The notes beneath the pieces are model-generated. The model saw only the letters and a list, made by a program, of their open reading frames with translations, made no database searches and was not told the origin of the DNA. The translations under genes and the position numbers were made by a program. A stretch of 64,000 bases of DNA, from positions 1 through 64,000 of the forward strand of contig JAFGNJ010000002.1 of NCBI GenBank assembly GCA_016927065.1, in the 5' to 3' direction. The stretch comes from Deltaproteobacteria bacterium (lineage in GTDB: Bacteria > Desulfobacterota > B13-G15 > RBG-16-54-18). Each line of letters begins with the position of its first letter. Positions within the stretch are counted from its first letter, which is position 1. This document shows, one piece after another, positions 29,950 through 38,574 of the stretch.

Positions 29950-30840
29950 TTAATCTTTCGGGATCACGTAACGAGGGTGTTTATTGAAGACCTTGTAATA
30001 AGGGGTTTTCTGATCAACATTCTCCAACGGCACGAGCCTTCTAAAACGTCCTTCCGCCTCCGCTTGTTCCAATCGTTTTAAAAATATTTCTTCTACTCGC
30101 TCCAGAGACGCCTTGGCCCTGGCCTCATAATCAATATGGATTGCGCCTCTAGGGCATATCATTTCACAAAAAAAACAACTGGTACAATTGCGTGCAAATC
30201 TAGGTGGAGATGCTGACAGGTCAATGTCTTCCATCGGACAATTATCTACGCAGAGTCGGCATTTCGGAAAGCCGCACTTTTCTTTAATTAGTGTCGGCCT
30301 AGGCTTTGGGAGATTACTGGGCGGTGGTGTAGGCATCTCAGGAAATGTTGGAATGAGATGAGTTTCGCCGGCATATATACGTCGGCTCAATTCAACCATC
30401 TCCCTTCCAAACGCTTCCGCCTCTTTTAGGTCCGTTTCATCGGGGTGTCCGTCCGTAAAATATGGCTTTGGAAGCGTTGGGCGAAAGACACTCCCATACC
30501 AGTCATTCATGCCGATAATGATAAGCCCTTTTTTCTCAAGCAACTCAATGGCCTGTGGAAAGAAGCTCTCCGGCAGTATCCCATGCGTACAAAAGGCAGC
30601 CGCATGTTTACCTTTCAAAGAAGGTGCGGCATTAAAAAAAAGCCTGACATTAAGCGGAACCCCGCCCCAGACCGGACTTCCCAACACAATTAAGTCGTAC
30701 TCGGTTAAACGGCCCACATCCGTTTCTTTAACAGTCGCAATATCACATTGGTCCGATTGTTCTCGCATACCTTGATAAACGGCCTTGGCGACTTTTTTTG
30801 TGTTTCCTGTGAGGGAAAAATAAATAACGATGCTTTTCAT
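29950..30840 (-). CDS. Flavodoxin-ferredoxin fusion (EFR1 type)
   Basis: 296 residues. The N-terminal flavodoxin-like domain (about 1-150) has the FMN phosphate loop FSLTGNTKKVA and the GSPVWGGVPL loop. The C-terminal part carries two [4Fe-4S] motifs: CGFPKCRLCVDNCP and CTSCFFCEMICPRGAI. This matches EFR1-family ferredoxins of anaerobes, thought to move electrons between flavin and iron-sulfur partners. It stands alone downstream of the CARDB gene, about 210 bases apart with nothing recognisable between. A TAGGAATAG ribosome site precedes the ATG. Confidence 0.92.
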   Translation of the reverse strand: MKSIVIYFSLTGNTKKVAKAVYQGMREQSDQCDIATVKETDVGRLTEYDLIVLGSPVWGGVPLNVRLFFNAAPSLKGKHAAAFCTHGILPESFFPQAIELLEKKGLIIIGMNDWYGSVFRPTLPKPYFTDGHPDETDLKEAEAFGREMVELSRRIYAGETHLIPTFPEMPTPPPSNLPKPRPTLIKEKCGFPKCRLCVDNCPMEDIDLSASPPRFARNCTSCFFCEMICPRGAIHIDYEARAKASLERVEEIFLKRLEQAEAEGRFRRLVPLENVDQKTPYYKVFNKHPRYVIPKD

Positions 30841-31051
30841 AAAAATCTATTCCTATATTCTCGTGGTTATAGACTTTGTGGCGACCCGATAAAAAATTTG
30901 AGATTTGGGAATCCAAAACATATACTATAATTTATGAAAATATTATCCACCAATTGGAATAAGATGCAAGTATTAATATTGGACTTGGGCCTTATTAAAT
31001 TCAGTTCATTGTCAAATGAGCTGAGGTGAAAATTCGGGCATAAAATATTGC

Positions 31052-34000
31052 TCAATTGTTTAATAAAGGCACTTGTATCAGTTTTTCCACAACCAAGGTG
31101 GTATCCCTTTGGTTGTTTCCTTCATTGGTCTCCTTTATGGACTCCCTGCGATCCGCGATGACCGTAATGGTATAGGTGCCTCCCATTAGCCCGATCAAGG
31201 GGGCGGTGACAGTTTTGGTTTCGCCGGGGGCCAGAGAATCTATTACCTGTATGGAAAAATTTACATCTCCCACCATAAAGGCCACCGGAACGGCATTGAC
31301 TGTATTACTGCCAAGGTTCTTCACCGTGGCTTGCACCTTCGTATCTTGTCCCACCTTGATATGGGACTCGCTCAAGGACACCGAGACAACAGCCACGTCA
31401 ACCTTCGGCAGCGATATTGGCTGCGAGGTAGAGGTGATGGTTAATTGCTTGGTGATGGTATTGTTGTTCTCATTGGTCTCCGGTATCTTATTATGGGGAT
31501 CAACGATTGCCTTTATGGTAAAGGTCCCCTCTTGATCCGCTTCAGAGGAGGCGTTCACTGTATAACTGGCGCCAGCTCCAATCTCGGTTATTGTACCGGC
31601 AGCAACCTCATCGGCATTGGAGTACACCTTCCACTCTATATTTTTTAAGGCAACGGGCGAATAATTGTGGACCACGAACCCCCCGCTGATCACCTCCCCC
31701 ACATTGGGGGTCTTGTTATCGATCCAGATATCCGTTGCCGCCAAGTCTACCCCAACGCCGGATGGGGTCGTCTCTCCTCCTGTTTCAGCGTCAACGGAGG
31801 TCTCGATACCGAAGTACTTCATCATATGATTATTTGACTGATCGGCATCGCTGGTCTGCATACCCTGCCACTTTACCGAACCTATTGATGCAACTATCTC
31901 ATATACCCCTTTTCGTATGGGCGTATATTCTATGGAGAGAGAAGAATCGCTTCCGGCCTTTATCTTCGGTGCAACCTCTTTAAATTCTTTCCATCCCAGC
32001 TCCGGATGCGGCCTGCCCGAACCCTTTGGTCTTACCACGCAATTCATTTCAATGTTTTCAGCGTCGAGCTGACTCACGTTTCTTACAACAACCGTGAATA
32101 CCCTTTTTGCGCCAACCTTCAAAGGTGGCTCAGTATTTGTTATATTAACAACAGCTATATCTGGCTTGGTAAAATATTCCTCTTTTTCTTGCTGTTCGGC
32201 CTGTTCTAATTGACTGGCTACGGTATCAAAATCGCCTATCCTGAATATAGCACTATTATTTGAGGGATTCGCGTCTTCTTTCGGATATACATCTACTGCC
32301 AATTTTACATGGTTACTCATCATGAATCCCTTATTACTTAACGTCTTAAAATAAATCTTAAATAATTTGGAACTGCCCTGATTTATCGTGTCGCCAATCT
32401 GACAGAGCCCTTGCGTAACTGCCCTTTGCTTTCCCTTGGAATCGGTCTCTATCCATGAGGCCGTCAGGTGGACTTGACCTCGGGCGCTTTTATTGCCGTT
32501 GTTATGCACCCATACGCCCAGATAATCACTCGCCATAAAATTTTGTTTTTCGAGAAATGTGTCTCTATCCTCTATTGCCAAGTCAACGCCTTCGACAAGA
32601 GGCTTCCCTTCTATAGGTTTTTCCGTCACCTCTTTCTTTTTGACTGCAATCCCTACCGTCGCGCTATGCAGGGATTCGCTCTCATCCTGCTCTTCGATCT
32701 TATTATGGGGATCGACAATACAGTAGATATCGGTATATATATAATCTGCTTTTTTTACCGACCAGTTAAGTGAGGCTGTTTTTGTTGATTTTTTGCCTAT
32801 GGTAACAGTCTGGCCGCCGATTTTCTGTAAGTCTACATGATGAGGGTCTCTTTTATTGTACAAGAAAGCGACCTCTACATTTTCTAAATCTGCATTCCCA
32901 ATGTTTTCAACTTCTCCTGTTACTGTTATCGTATCGCCTTCGGCATATTCATTTTGTGAGGGTGAAACTGAAATTTTCGCTATCTTTAGTTGTCTTTGGA
33001 TAGGAACGACTTCTATATAAACAAAATCCTTGTTATTGGCTTTTGTTTTTTCTGTAATATTACCATCAGGATCAAGGAAGGCTTCGATTTTATATCCCTT
33101 GGAGTTAACTCCCGGAGGAAGGCTTAACTCTGGTAGATCAATCCTTCGAGATTGAGAAGCACCCTCTTTAAGGGAAGGGAAAAGCACTTCTTCCTGCCAG
33201 TTTATTTCTGAAATCCTGACCAGCAATCTTACATTTTCAACTGAACTATAACGAGTGCCCACAAAGACTTCTACGTGGGCAGCTTCTTTCTCAGCGATAC
33301 TACTTGAGGGATAGGTTTTAATCCTCTGAGGAAAATATACATCAGCGATCTGGGGTTCTTCTTGCGGCTGGTTTGCTTCCTCGGCAGGGGGTGGAGAAGG
33401 TACCTCGCCTTGCTCCTCTTGAGTGCTAACAGGTTCTAGGTAAAAGGAATACGGCGTAAATTTTCCTTTACAGATGCTGAGTTTCCCTTTCCCATCTTCC
33501 TTATAGCCCTGTGTGGTGCTTGCTTGATCATAGTATTCACCTGCATAGATAAAGAGGTCGTCGATACAGCCTTTTTTCAACTCGTGGAGATCGATAGCAA
33601 TTTGGAATTTCCCATTGCTGTCGGTGCGGGCACTCCCATATTCTTCAAGGACATACACTTGGGCGTGCACCGGAAAGTCTGTCAGGGGCTCTAAAGTTTC
33701 CGCATCATAGACATAGCCGACAACAGCCCCCTCCCAATCGTTTTCCCAACTGTCTAAAGAAGGCCCCGAAGCCCCCTTGAAAGGCTGCCAATGGAAGGTC
33801 TTGTTGCATCCCAGGGTTTTCTCTGGTGCCACCCTGAGCGAAAGGGTAATGGGAAAATTGGGAAATACCTCGAAATTCTGTGGAAACCGATATGTACAAC
33901 TGTACCCTTCACCCCCTTGGCCTGCCGTGTTAGTAACACCTTCGAGTTGGGAAGGTGTGATCTCAAACTGTTCTGGGAACTGGTGGGACGCATCGGCTTT

Positions 34001-34402
34001 GTGTCCACTAATTTTATCGATTTGAATTTGCGTATAGTTATTGGCACGACCTTCGAAGGTGACTGGAACAGGAATATGCCATATGTCAATAGGCTGGGTT
34101 GTCTGTGCTATGTACTCCGGGAAGGGCCAGAGGGTGACGGTGAGGCTTTCCAGGGTATAGATATTGTTTGTCTTTTTCTTCCCTCTAACTTCCATTTGAT
34201 AAATGAAGTTATACATCCAGACTTCCACCTCTTCCCCTCCCACGATGATAAAATCGGGCATTTGCTCGTGTTCGTGTACACATGTATGTAAAGATTTTTT
34301 GCTATCTGTGCTCTTGTGAAAGTTACTACCAGCATCGACAACAGCAACGGTCAGACAAAGGAAAGCAAGAACTACAATAAGCGTTGTTCTTATTTTACTC
34401 AT
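31052..34402 (-). CDS. Large secreted CARDB-repeat protein
   Basis: 1116 residues. A signal peptide (SKIRTTLIVVLAFLCLTVAVVDA) is followed by an N-terminal unique region (about 40-225), a carboxypeptidase-regulatory-like beta domain (GAVVGYVYDAETLEPLTDFP, about 225-340), a proline/glutamate-rich linker, and about five to six CARDB-type beta-sandwich repeats to the end. The repeats show IVDPHNKIEEQDES, AIVDPHNKIPETNENNN and RESIKETNEGNNQ endings. Such repeats bind other proteins or carbohydrate, and the protein is probably extracellular or surface-held. No sortase, PEP or type IX sorting tail is visible. It lies 42 bases after a secreted Ig-like gene, probably one operon. Confidence 0.85.
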   Translation of the reverse strand: MSKIRTTLIVVLAFLCLTVAVVDAGSNFHKSTDSKKSLHTCVHEHEQMPDFIIVGGEEVEVWMYNFIYQMEVRGKKKTNNIYTLESLTVTLWPFPEYIAQTTQPIDIWHIPVPVTFEGRANNYTQIQIDKISGHKADASHQFPEQFEITPSQLEGVTNTAGQGGEGYSCTYRFPQNFEVFPNFPITLSLRVAPEKTLGCNKTFHWQPFKGASGPSLDSWENDWEGAVVGYVYDAETLEPLTDFPVHAQVYVLEEYGSARTDSNGKFQIAIDLHELKKGCIDDLFIYAGEYYDQASTTQGYKEDGKGKLSICKGKFTPYSFYLEPVSTQEEQGEVPSPPPAEEANQPQEEPQIADVYFPQRIKTYPSSSIAEKEAAHVEVFVGTRYSSVENVRLLVRISEINWQEEVLFPSLKEGASQSRRIDLPELSLPPGVNSKGYKIEAFLDPDGNITEKTKANNKDFVYIEVVPIQRQLKIAKISVSPSQNEYAEGDTITVTGEVENIGNADLENVEVAFLYNKRDPHHVDLQKIGGQTVTIGKKSTKTASLNWSVKKADYIYTDIYCIVDPHNKIEEQDESESLHSATVGIAVKKKEVTEKPIEGKPLVEGVDLAIEDRDTFLEKQNFMASDYLGVWVHNNGNKSARGQVHLTASWIETDSKGKQRAVTQGLCQIGDTINQGSSKLFKIYFKTLSNKGFMMSNHVKLAVDVYPKEDANPSNNSAIFRIGDFDTVASQLEQAEQQEKEEYFTKPDIAVVNITNTEPPLKVGAKRVFTVVVRNVSQLDAENIEMNCVVRPKGSGRPHPELGWKEFKEVAPKIKAGSDSSLSIEYTPIRKGVYEIVASIGSVKWQGMQTSDADQSNNHMMKYFGIETSVDAETGGETTPSGVGVDLAATDIWIDNKTPNVGEVISGGFVVHNYSPVALKNIEWKVYSNADEVAAGTITEIGAGASYTVNASSEADQEGTFTIKAIVDPHNKIPETNENNNTITKQLTITSTSQPISLPKVDVAVVSVSLSESHIKVGQDTKVQATVKNLGSNTVNAVPVAFMVGDVNFSIQVIDSLAPGETKTVTAPLIGLMGGTYTITVIADRRESIKETNEGNNQRDTTLVVEKLIQVPLLNN

Positions 34403-34444
34403 TGTAATGCTACTCTTTCATAAGCGTGATTCCTGATCTTTGAA

Positions 34445-35506
34445 TTATGGGCCTGTCCCGATACCTAAGATACGGATTTTGTCGTCAATTCCCTTTACGA
34501 CGGTGACGAGCAGGTTATTTCGCCCCGATTTTATCGCCCAATTTTGTTCGCGGAGCTTGATGTCAAGCGTCACCATATAGGTGCGAATGCCCAATGTCGC
34601 TTCGACATTACCCTTATCAGCCGTATATTTTAATGGATCTCCACCACGATAATACCTCTTCACTTCAACGATGACTAGCGTATCAATATTTTTCTGTGTC
34701 TTCAGCCACGAATCATAGTCATCCCTCGGCTGATATGCGACGCCTGATCCGTCGGCATTGTAGAGGACGATCTTGCACTGCCCCAGCATATCGTAGGCCT
34801 CGCGATACTGCCTTCGCGCGATGGCCTCATAATATTGAATAATTGCTTTAGTGTATGCGTCTTGGCCTTTAGGTGTCAGTTTCGTGTAGGGAGATAGTGA
34901 TGGCGATGTCTTGGCTTTCTCCTTTCTCCCTTCTACGGTAAAATAGCCGCTCAGGTCACAGATGGTGTAGTCGTGGACATCGAAGATCTCGACCCTCACC
35001 AGCTCGGATTTTGCAGGTCCGAAACCGGTCACAAAGCCGACCGGGATCTCCCACGCAATCTTACCCTCTTTTGCATCTATCTTGCTATTACCTTCTTGTT
35101 CCAGAAGACCTTTGTCTTTTCCGCCCACCGCAACCGAAATATACACTGCATCTATCCCCTGCGATTCCCAGCGAATTTCATACGTCTTGCCTTCTTCCCA
35201 CACTTCTCCGCCACGAGGAGAAATAAGCTTAATAGAGGGTTGTACGTACTCTTTCAGCCCTGCGATTGTGTATTTATTAACGACAGTGCTGTCGCTACAT
35301 ACCGTTTCGTTGGGAGAGCGTGGCGACGTCGCATACGAATTCGCTGAAGCGGAAAGGGGTCCGCCAATATGTATTAGGGAAAAGATTATGATGAGTATGG
35401 TGAGCGTTATGGATTTTTTTCTTTTTAAAAGCTCTCTCGTCATGACCCTTTTGTAATAGCTGGGCGGGCTCGCCATGTTTTTGATCTTCGAGACGCTCTT
35501 GCTCAT
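34445..35506 (-). CDS. Secreted protein with Ig-like domain
   Basis: About 353 residues from the ATG at 35504-35506, chosen for an AAGGGTG site 6 bases upstream; ATG at 35443 and GTG at 35557 are alternatives. A hydrophobic export segment (ITLTILIIIFSLIHIGGPLSASA) is followed by a beta domain with SPRGGEVWEEGKTYEIRWES, typical of the Ser-Thr-rich/Ig-like 'W-G-x-W' surface modules, and a C-terminal alpha+beta part that begins LTPKGQDAYTKAIIQYYEAIARRQYREAYDML and resembles NTF2-like domains. It probably works with the CARDB protein encoded next. Confidence 0.75.
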   Translation of the reverse strand: MSKSVSKIKNMASPPSYYKRVMTRELLKRKKSITLTILIIIFSLIHIGGPLSASANSYATSPRSPNETVCSDSTVVNKYTIAGLKEYVQPSIKLISPRGGEVWEEGKTYEIRWESQGIDAVYISVAVGGKDKGLLEQEGNSKIDAKEGKIAWEIPVGFVTGFGPAKSELVRVEIFDVHDYTICDLSGYFTVEGRKEKAKTSPSLSPYTKLTPKGQDAYTKAIIQYYEAIARRQYREAYDMLGQCKIVLYNADGSGVAYQPRDDYDSWLKTQKNIDTLVIVEVKRYYRGGDPLKYTADKGNVEATLGIRTYMVTLDIKLREQNWAIKSGRNNLLVTVVKGIDDKIRILGIGTGP

Positions 35507-35624
35507 GTTAGACACCCTTATGAAGTTTTTATTCAATCTTAGCTGATCCTCAAGCACCTACATGAGGATTGTTACGATCATGCTGAGCGAATGTCGGGTT
35601 TATCTATGCCTCGTTCATGCCCTC

Positions 35625-35906
35625 TTAGACCCGTTTCCCGATTTTCTTATAGGCCTTTTTTCTATGAATTATGCCGAGGATGTAGATCACCTGGTCCATA
35701 ATTTTGAAGACGATTCTGTAATCTTCGACTCGTAACTTCCAATATCCTTTGAGGGTTTTTCTTAAGGGGTCACCATATTGGTGTGGAGCTGTCATCAGGC
35801 GGGTTTCTATTGCCGATTTGATACGCCTTTGTGTCTTCGCATCAATGAGGGGCAGATCGACATCCTTTACAGCCGGATGGTACCTGATTTCAAACGGCAC
35901 ACTCAC
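35625..35906 (-). CDS. RelE/ParE-family toxin
   Basis: 93 residues. FEIRYHPAVKDVDLPLIDAKTQRRI and the core DPLRKTLKGYWKLRVEDYRIVFKIMDQVIYILGIIHRKKAY match RelE-type toxins (compact beta sheet with a basic active face, here R, R and the HRKKAYKK tail). RelE toxins cut mRNA on the ribosome. The gene overlaps its antitoxin by 4 bases. The frame is intact. Confidence 0.9.
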   Translation of the reverse strand: MSVPFEIRYHPAVKDVDLPLIDAKTQRRIKSAIETRLMTAPHQYGDPLRKTLKGYWKLRVEDYRIVFKIMDQVIYILGIIHRKKAYKKIGKRV

Positions 35907-36127
35907 CAGACCTCATCATGTTTCAAAGCGGCGGCCTTGCTCAGCGTTTTATCCCTTTCCTCGGCAAATACTGACAAGGCCACGTCCTCCTCTACCTCCA
36001 ACGCTTCTTTTACCAGATCGCGCATTTTGAGTGATAATGAGACCTTATCCCGTTTTGCAAGCTGCTCGATAGCCGCGTATAAGGGCTCTTCCAATACGAC
36101 ATTGATCCTTGGGTTTTTTGTCGGCAT
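35903..36127 (-). CDS. Ribbon-helix-helix antitoxin
   Basis: 74 residues. The N-terminus RINVVLEEPLYAAIEQLAKRDKVSLSLKMRDLVKEAL is a ribbon-helix-helix DNA-binding domain; the acidic C-terminal part should wrap the toxin. As in other type II pairs it is the first gene and overlaps the toxin. A palindrome on the -10 box upstream fits autoregulation. Confidence 0.88.
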   Translation of the reverse strand: MPTKNPRINVVLEEPLYAAIEQLAKRDKVSLSLKMRDLVKEALEVEEDVALSVFAEERDKTLSKAAALKHDEVW

Positions 36128-36151
36128 GGGTTCAAACCTCCTATCTAATAC

Positions 36152-36180
36152 AGTGTAACACTTTTAACGCACTGAGTCAA
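36152..36180 (-). promoter_or_regulatory. Toxin-antitoxin promoter with operator
   Basis: On the minus strand TTGACT (36175-36180) and TACACT (36152-36157) are 17 bases apart, 25 bases ahead of the antitoxin ATG. The 11-base palindrome AGTGTAACACT (36152-36162) covers the -10 box, the expected position for repression by the ribbon-helix-helix antitoxin. A GGAGG ribosome site follows. Confidence 0.6.
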
Positions 36181-36228
36181 GGGGCTTTTTGAGAATTTTT
36201 CTTCGTCTAAATTGATATAAGAAGGATA

Positions 36229-36533
36229 CTAGAACTTGTCGAGGATGCCCGAATAGTCGTTATCAACGCCAATTTGATCAAGGATTAGGGCTATTTGACC
36301 GCGGTTATGGGTTTGATGGTTAAAGAGGTGGAGAAAGACCAGCCACACGGTCTTTTGCATATCCTTGCCATCCCAGCCTTTGTATGCCATTACTGAGTTG
36401 TAATGCTTCTCGGATACCAGCTCACATGCCTACTGGAGGGCTTCATCTACATCAAGCCGGATCGGTTTCAAGGAGGCGAGTCGGCATTGGTTTGGGCGTT
36501 GTACTGGGAAAGTAATTGGAATAGCTCTTTCAT
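36229..36533 (-). pseudogene. Decayed DinB-family gene
   Basis: From an ATG at 36531-36533 with an AGGTCACC site upstream the frame reads MKELFQLLSQYNAQTN and then stops. The C-terminal half reappears in another frame: YNSVMAYKGWDGKDMQKTVW, then LHLFNHQTHNRGQIALILDQ, ending at 36229. The NHQTHxRGQI motif is that of DinB-family metal-dependent four-helix enzymes. At least one frameshift and additional stop codons separate the two parts, so the gene is dead. Confidence 0.7.
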
Positions 36534-36581
36534 GGTGACCTCCTATTGTCCTCAGTCAAGGCCAGCCCCCGGTCATTCTCC

Positions 36582-37238
36582 TTATGTATTATTGATCACA
36601 TTTACTCTTGAACAACTCTTTGATGATATAATTATATTGTAATCAGGCCAATGCAAAAATTCTTTTTTCCTAAACAAATTAATCATTAGATCTGAATACT
36701 GTCCAGAACAATGACCAATAATATTTATGAGGTAATCACTTTTGCGAATACTTTCATCAGAGACCCCTTTTTTGGTTAATAATATTTCACAAACAAAAGG
36801 TTCTCCATGAAAATGATCTATTGGAATAATGATATCATTATCAGTTATTCTATTCTTATTAAAAGTCGGGAAATTTACTGGATTTTTAGGAATGATTGTA
36901 CATAAACATAAATAATAATCTATATCATCTAAACGCGCTACATTAAATTGAAATATATATTTTCCAGATGAATTCTTATGATGAAAAGTTGCTTTATCAC
37001 TATTATATGATGTATGATAACTATATTTTGAAATATTAGGTTCAATCAATTCACCATTTTCAATTATAATACGTTTGATACTATCATTATTATCTAATTT
37101 AACAGTACCAACTATAACCTCTTTCGGTTTTTTATGTGATGAGCCAAAATAGATACTTCCATCTTTTGCTGGCTGTACAAAGAAAAATGATTTAAATTCA
37201 GATTTTAATGATAGTAAAATTCTGGTTTTATTAATCAA
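36582..37238 (-). CDS. AT-rich orphan protein, unknown
   Basis: 218 residues, rich in Ile, Asn, Lys and Ser, in a stretch much more AT-rich than the genes on either side. The start is a TTG with a weak TAGGTAG upstream. No signal peptide or membrane helix is clear. It begins as a mixed beta-rich domain (FFFVQPAKDGSIYFGSSHKK, VIVGTVKLDNNDSIKRIII) and includes IPIDHFHGEPFVCEILLTKKG. Family not recognised. Base use, isolation, and a toxin-antitoxin pair and dead gene nearby all suggest recent horizontal arrival. Confidence 0.65.
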   Translation of the reverse strand: MINKTRILLSLKSEFKSFFFVQPAKDGSIYFGSSHKKPKEVIVGTVKLDNNDSIKRIIIENGELIEPNISKYSYHTSYNSDKATFHHKNSSGKYIFQFNVARLDDIDYYLCLCTIIPKNPVNFPTFNKNRITDNDIIIPIDHFHGEPFVCEILLTKKGVSDESIRKSDYLINIIGHCSGQYSDLMINLFRKKEFLHWPDYNIIISSKSCSRVNVINNT

Positions 37239-37343
37239 ATGATCGGCTACCTATAAGTAAATATCATAAATTATAATCGCCGGCTCGCGGCCGTGCTGCC
37301 CAAATTTGTATTACCATTTCATCTAAGACGTTCACATCCGCAA

Positions 37344-37460
37344 TTATTGTCTAGATCCCCCAATTTTGATAGATAGACGCATTACGGATATATCGCCTCT
37401 GGCTTTCAGCGAAGCAGTTATTCTACTTGATCTATCTTTCCTGATTTTTACCCCCGCCAT
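37344..37460 (-). CDS. Possible 38-residue basic peptide
   Basis: The 391-base gap before the DUF72 gene contains one short frame with a very good ribosome site (GAGGAG 6 bases before the ATG): MAGVKIRKDRSSRITASLKA, ending RLSIKIGGSRQ. It is rich in Arg, Lys and Ser. It could be a small nucleic-acid-binding protein or a relic. The rest of the gap has no gene, only the GTGACC palindrome at 37547-37562. Confidence 0.3.
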   Translation of the reverse strand: MAGVKIRKDRSSRITASLKARGDISVMRLSIKIGGSRQ

Positions 37461-37546
37461 GTTAAACTCCTCACGGAAAGACCTTGTGCCAGAACCCCTC
37501 TGACACCTTTGTCATAGGATATAGCATAAAAAATACCAATTTTCAA

Positions 37547-37566
37547 GTGACCAAAGGGTCACCTCC
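37547..37566. repeat. Dispersed palindromic repeat, copy 1
   Basis: GTGACCAAAGGGTCAC (6-bp arms) followed by CTCC. The 19 bases from 37548 to 37566 recur identically at 41712-41730, which lies inside the decayed endonuclease V gene. Confidence 0.55.
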
Positions 37567-37629
37567 AGCTTTTTTGTGAAAATCAGGGGAAATAATGTCA
37601 AGGCAACTATGACGGCAATAAAGGTACTT

Positions 37630-38439
37630 TTATTGTTGCCCAGGGGCTGGATGTACTGAGGGGGAGAGGTATTCTCTCATTTTTTTGGCGTTATCGATGG
37701 CAAAACCCTTGGCGTCGTTGTTGAAATAGCAAAAGACATCCTGCCTGTCGCCTTGCGACATCCCGCCATTCAGATTTTTATACAAAGTAGGGCGGGACTT
37801 GAGCCATTCGCTGATCTTTTTCGCCCATTGTTTCAACTCCTTGTCCGTGTAGCAGGAGTTCCCCCGGACCTCGCCGCCGTGGAATCGTATATACGTAAAG
37901 GGAGCCGTCATCTGTTCGACTCTTGGATAATCAGGGGAGATGGGGATGCACAGGGCAAAACCGTGAGCGCTCAGGATATCGTAACACTCGTCTTGTAGCC
38001 AACTCTCGTGTCTGAACTCAAAGGCGTGTCGCTTTTCGGGCAATTCATCCTGTAATACATGGCAAAACTCCCCCAATCGTTCTCCGTCGAAGTGCAGGCT
38101 AGGAGGGAGTTGCCAGAGGACGCAAGCCAGCTTTTCACCCAGCCCGGCCGCGTTTTCTCGATAGGCCCTCACGGGTTCGCGGCAGTCCTTTAACCGTTTG
38201 ATATGGGTAATGTACCTGCTCCCCTTGGCGGCGAAGAGGAAATGGGGAGGGGTCCTCTGATACCACCCCTCAAAGGTCTGTCGCTTGGGGAGCCGATAGA
38301 AGGTGACGTTGAGCTCTACGGTATCAAAGTGCCGGCAATAGAATTCCAGCCAGCGAGCCTGAGGCAGGTCTCGAGGATAGAAGACTCCTTGCCAGTGTTT
38401 GTAGCTGTAACCGCTGGTGCCGAGAAACAACCTACCCAT
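37630..38439 (-). CDS. DUF72 protein (YecE-like)
   Basis: About 269 residues from the ATG at 38437-38439 (GGGAGC site upstream; the frame runs 16 codons further back without support). LFLGTSGYSYKHWQGVFYP, the FDTVELNVTFYRLP strand and helix, LACVLWQLPPSLHFD, FEFRHESW and the late YFNNDAKGFAIDNA segment are the DUF72 TIM-barrel pattern. Function is unsettled; the fold resembles endonuclease IV-like barrels. It is divergent from the metallohydrolase gene at 38575. Confidence 0.92.
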   Translation of the reverse strand: MGRLFLGTSGYSYKHWQGVFYPRDLPQARWLEFYCRHFDTVELNVTFYRLPKRQTFEGWYQRTPPHFLFAAKGSRYITHIKRLKDCREPVRAYRENAAGLGEKLACVLWQLPPSLHFDGERLGEFCHVLQDELPEKRHAFEFRHESWLQDECYDILSAHGFALCIPISPDYPRVEQMTAPFTYIRFHGGEVRGNSCYTDKELKQWAKKISEWLKSRPTLYKNLNGGMSQGDRQDVFCYFNNDAKGFAIDNAKKMREYLSPSVHPAPGQQ

Positions 38440-38498
38440 AGAGCTCCCTGTGCTTAAACTGTACCATAACGCAATAAACGGTGTCATCAGGGTTTCCC

Positions 38499-38528
38499 TT
38501 GACTTTCTAATCCCTAAAAATTTATACT
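38499..38528 (+). promoter_or_regulatory. Promoter of the 38575-42405 genes
   Basis: TTGACT (38499-38504) and TATACT (38523-38528), 18-base spacing, 46 bases ahead of the metallohydrolase ATG. The following genes run in the same direction with short gaps. Confidence 0.6.
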
Positions 38529-38574
38529 TTAATAAAATAAATTTTCTTCATCGATATGAGGTTTAGGAGGGGTT

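Noticed and set aside
30867-31055. 62-codon frame between the CARDB and EFR1-type genes
   Set aside because: No ribosome site or homology; the AT-rich spacer gives open frames by chance.
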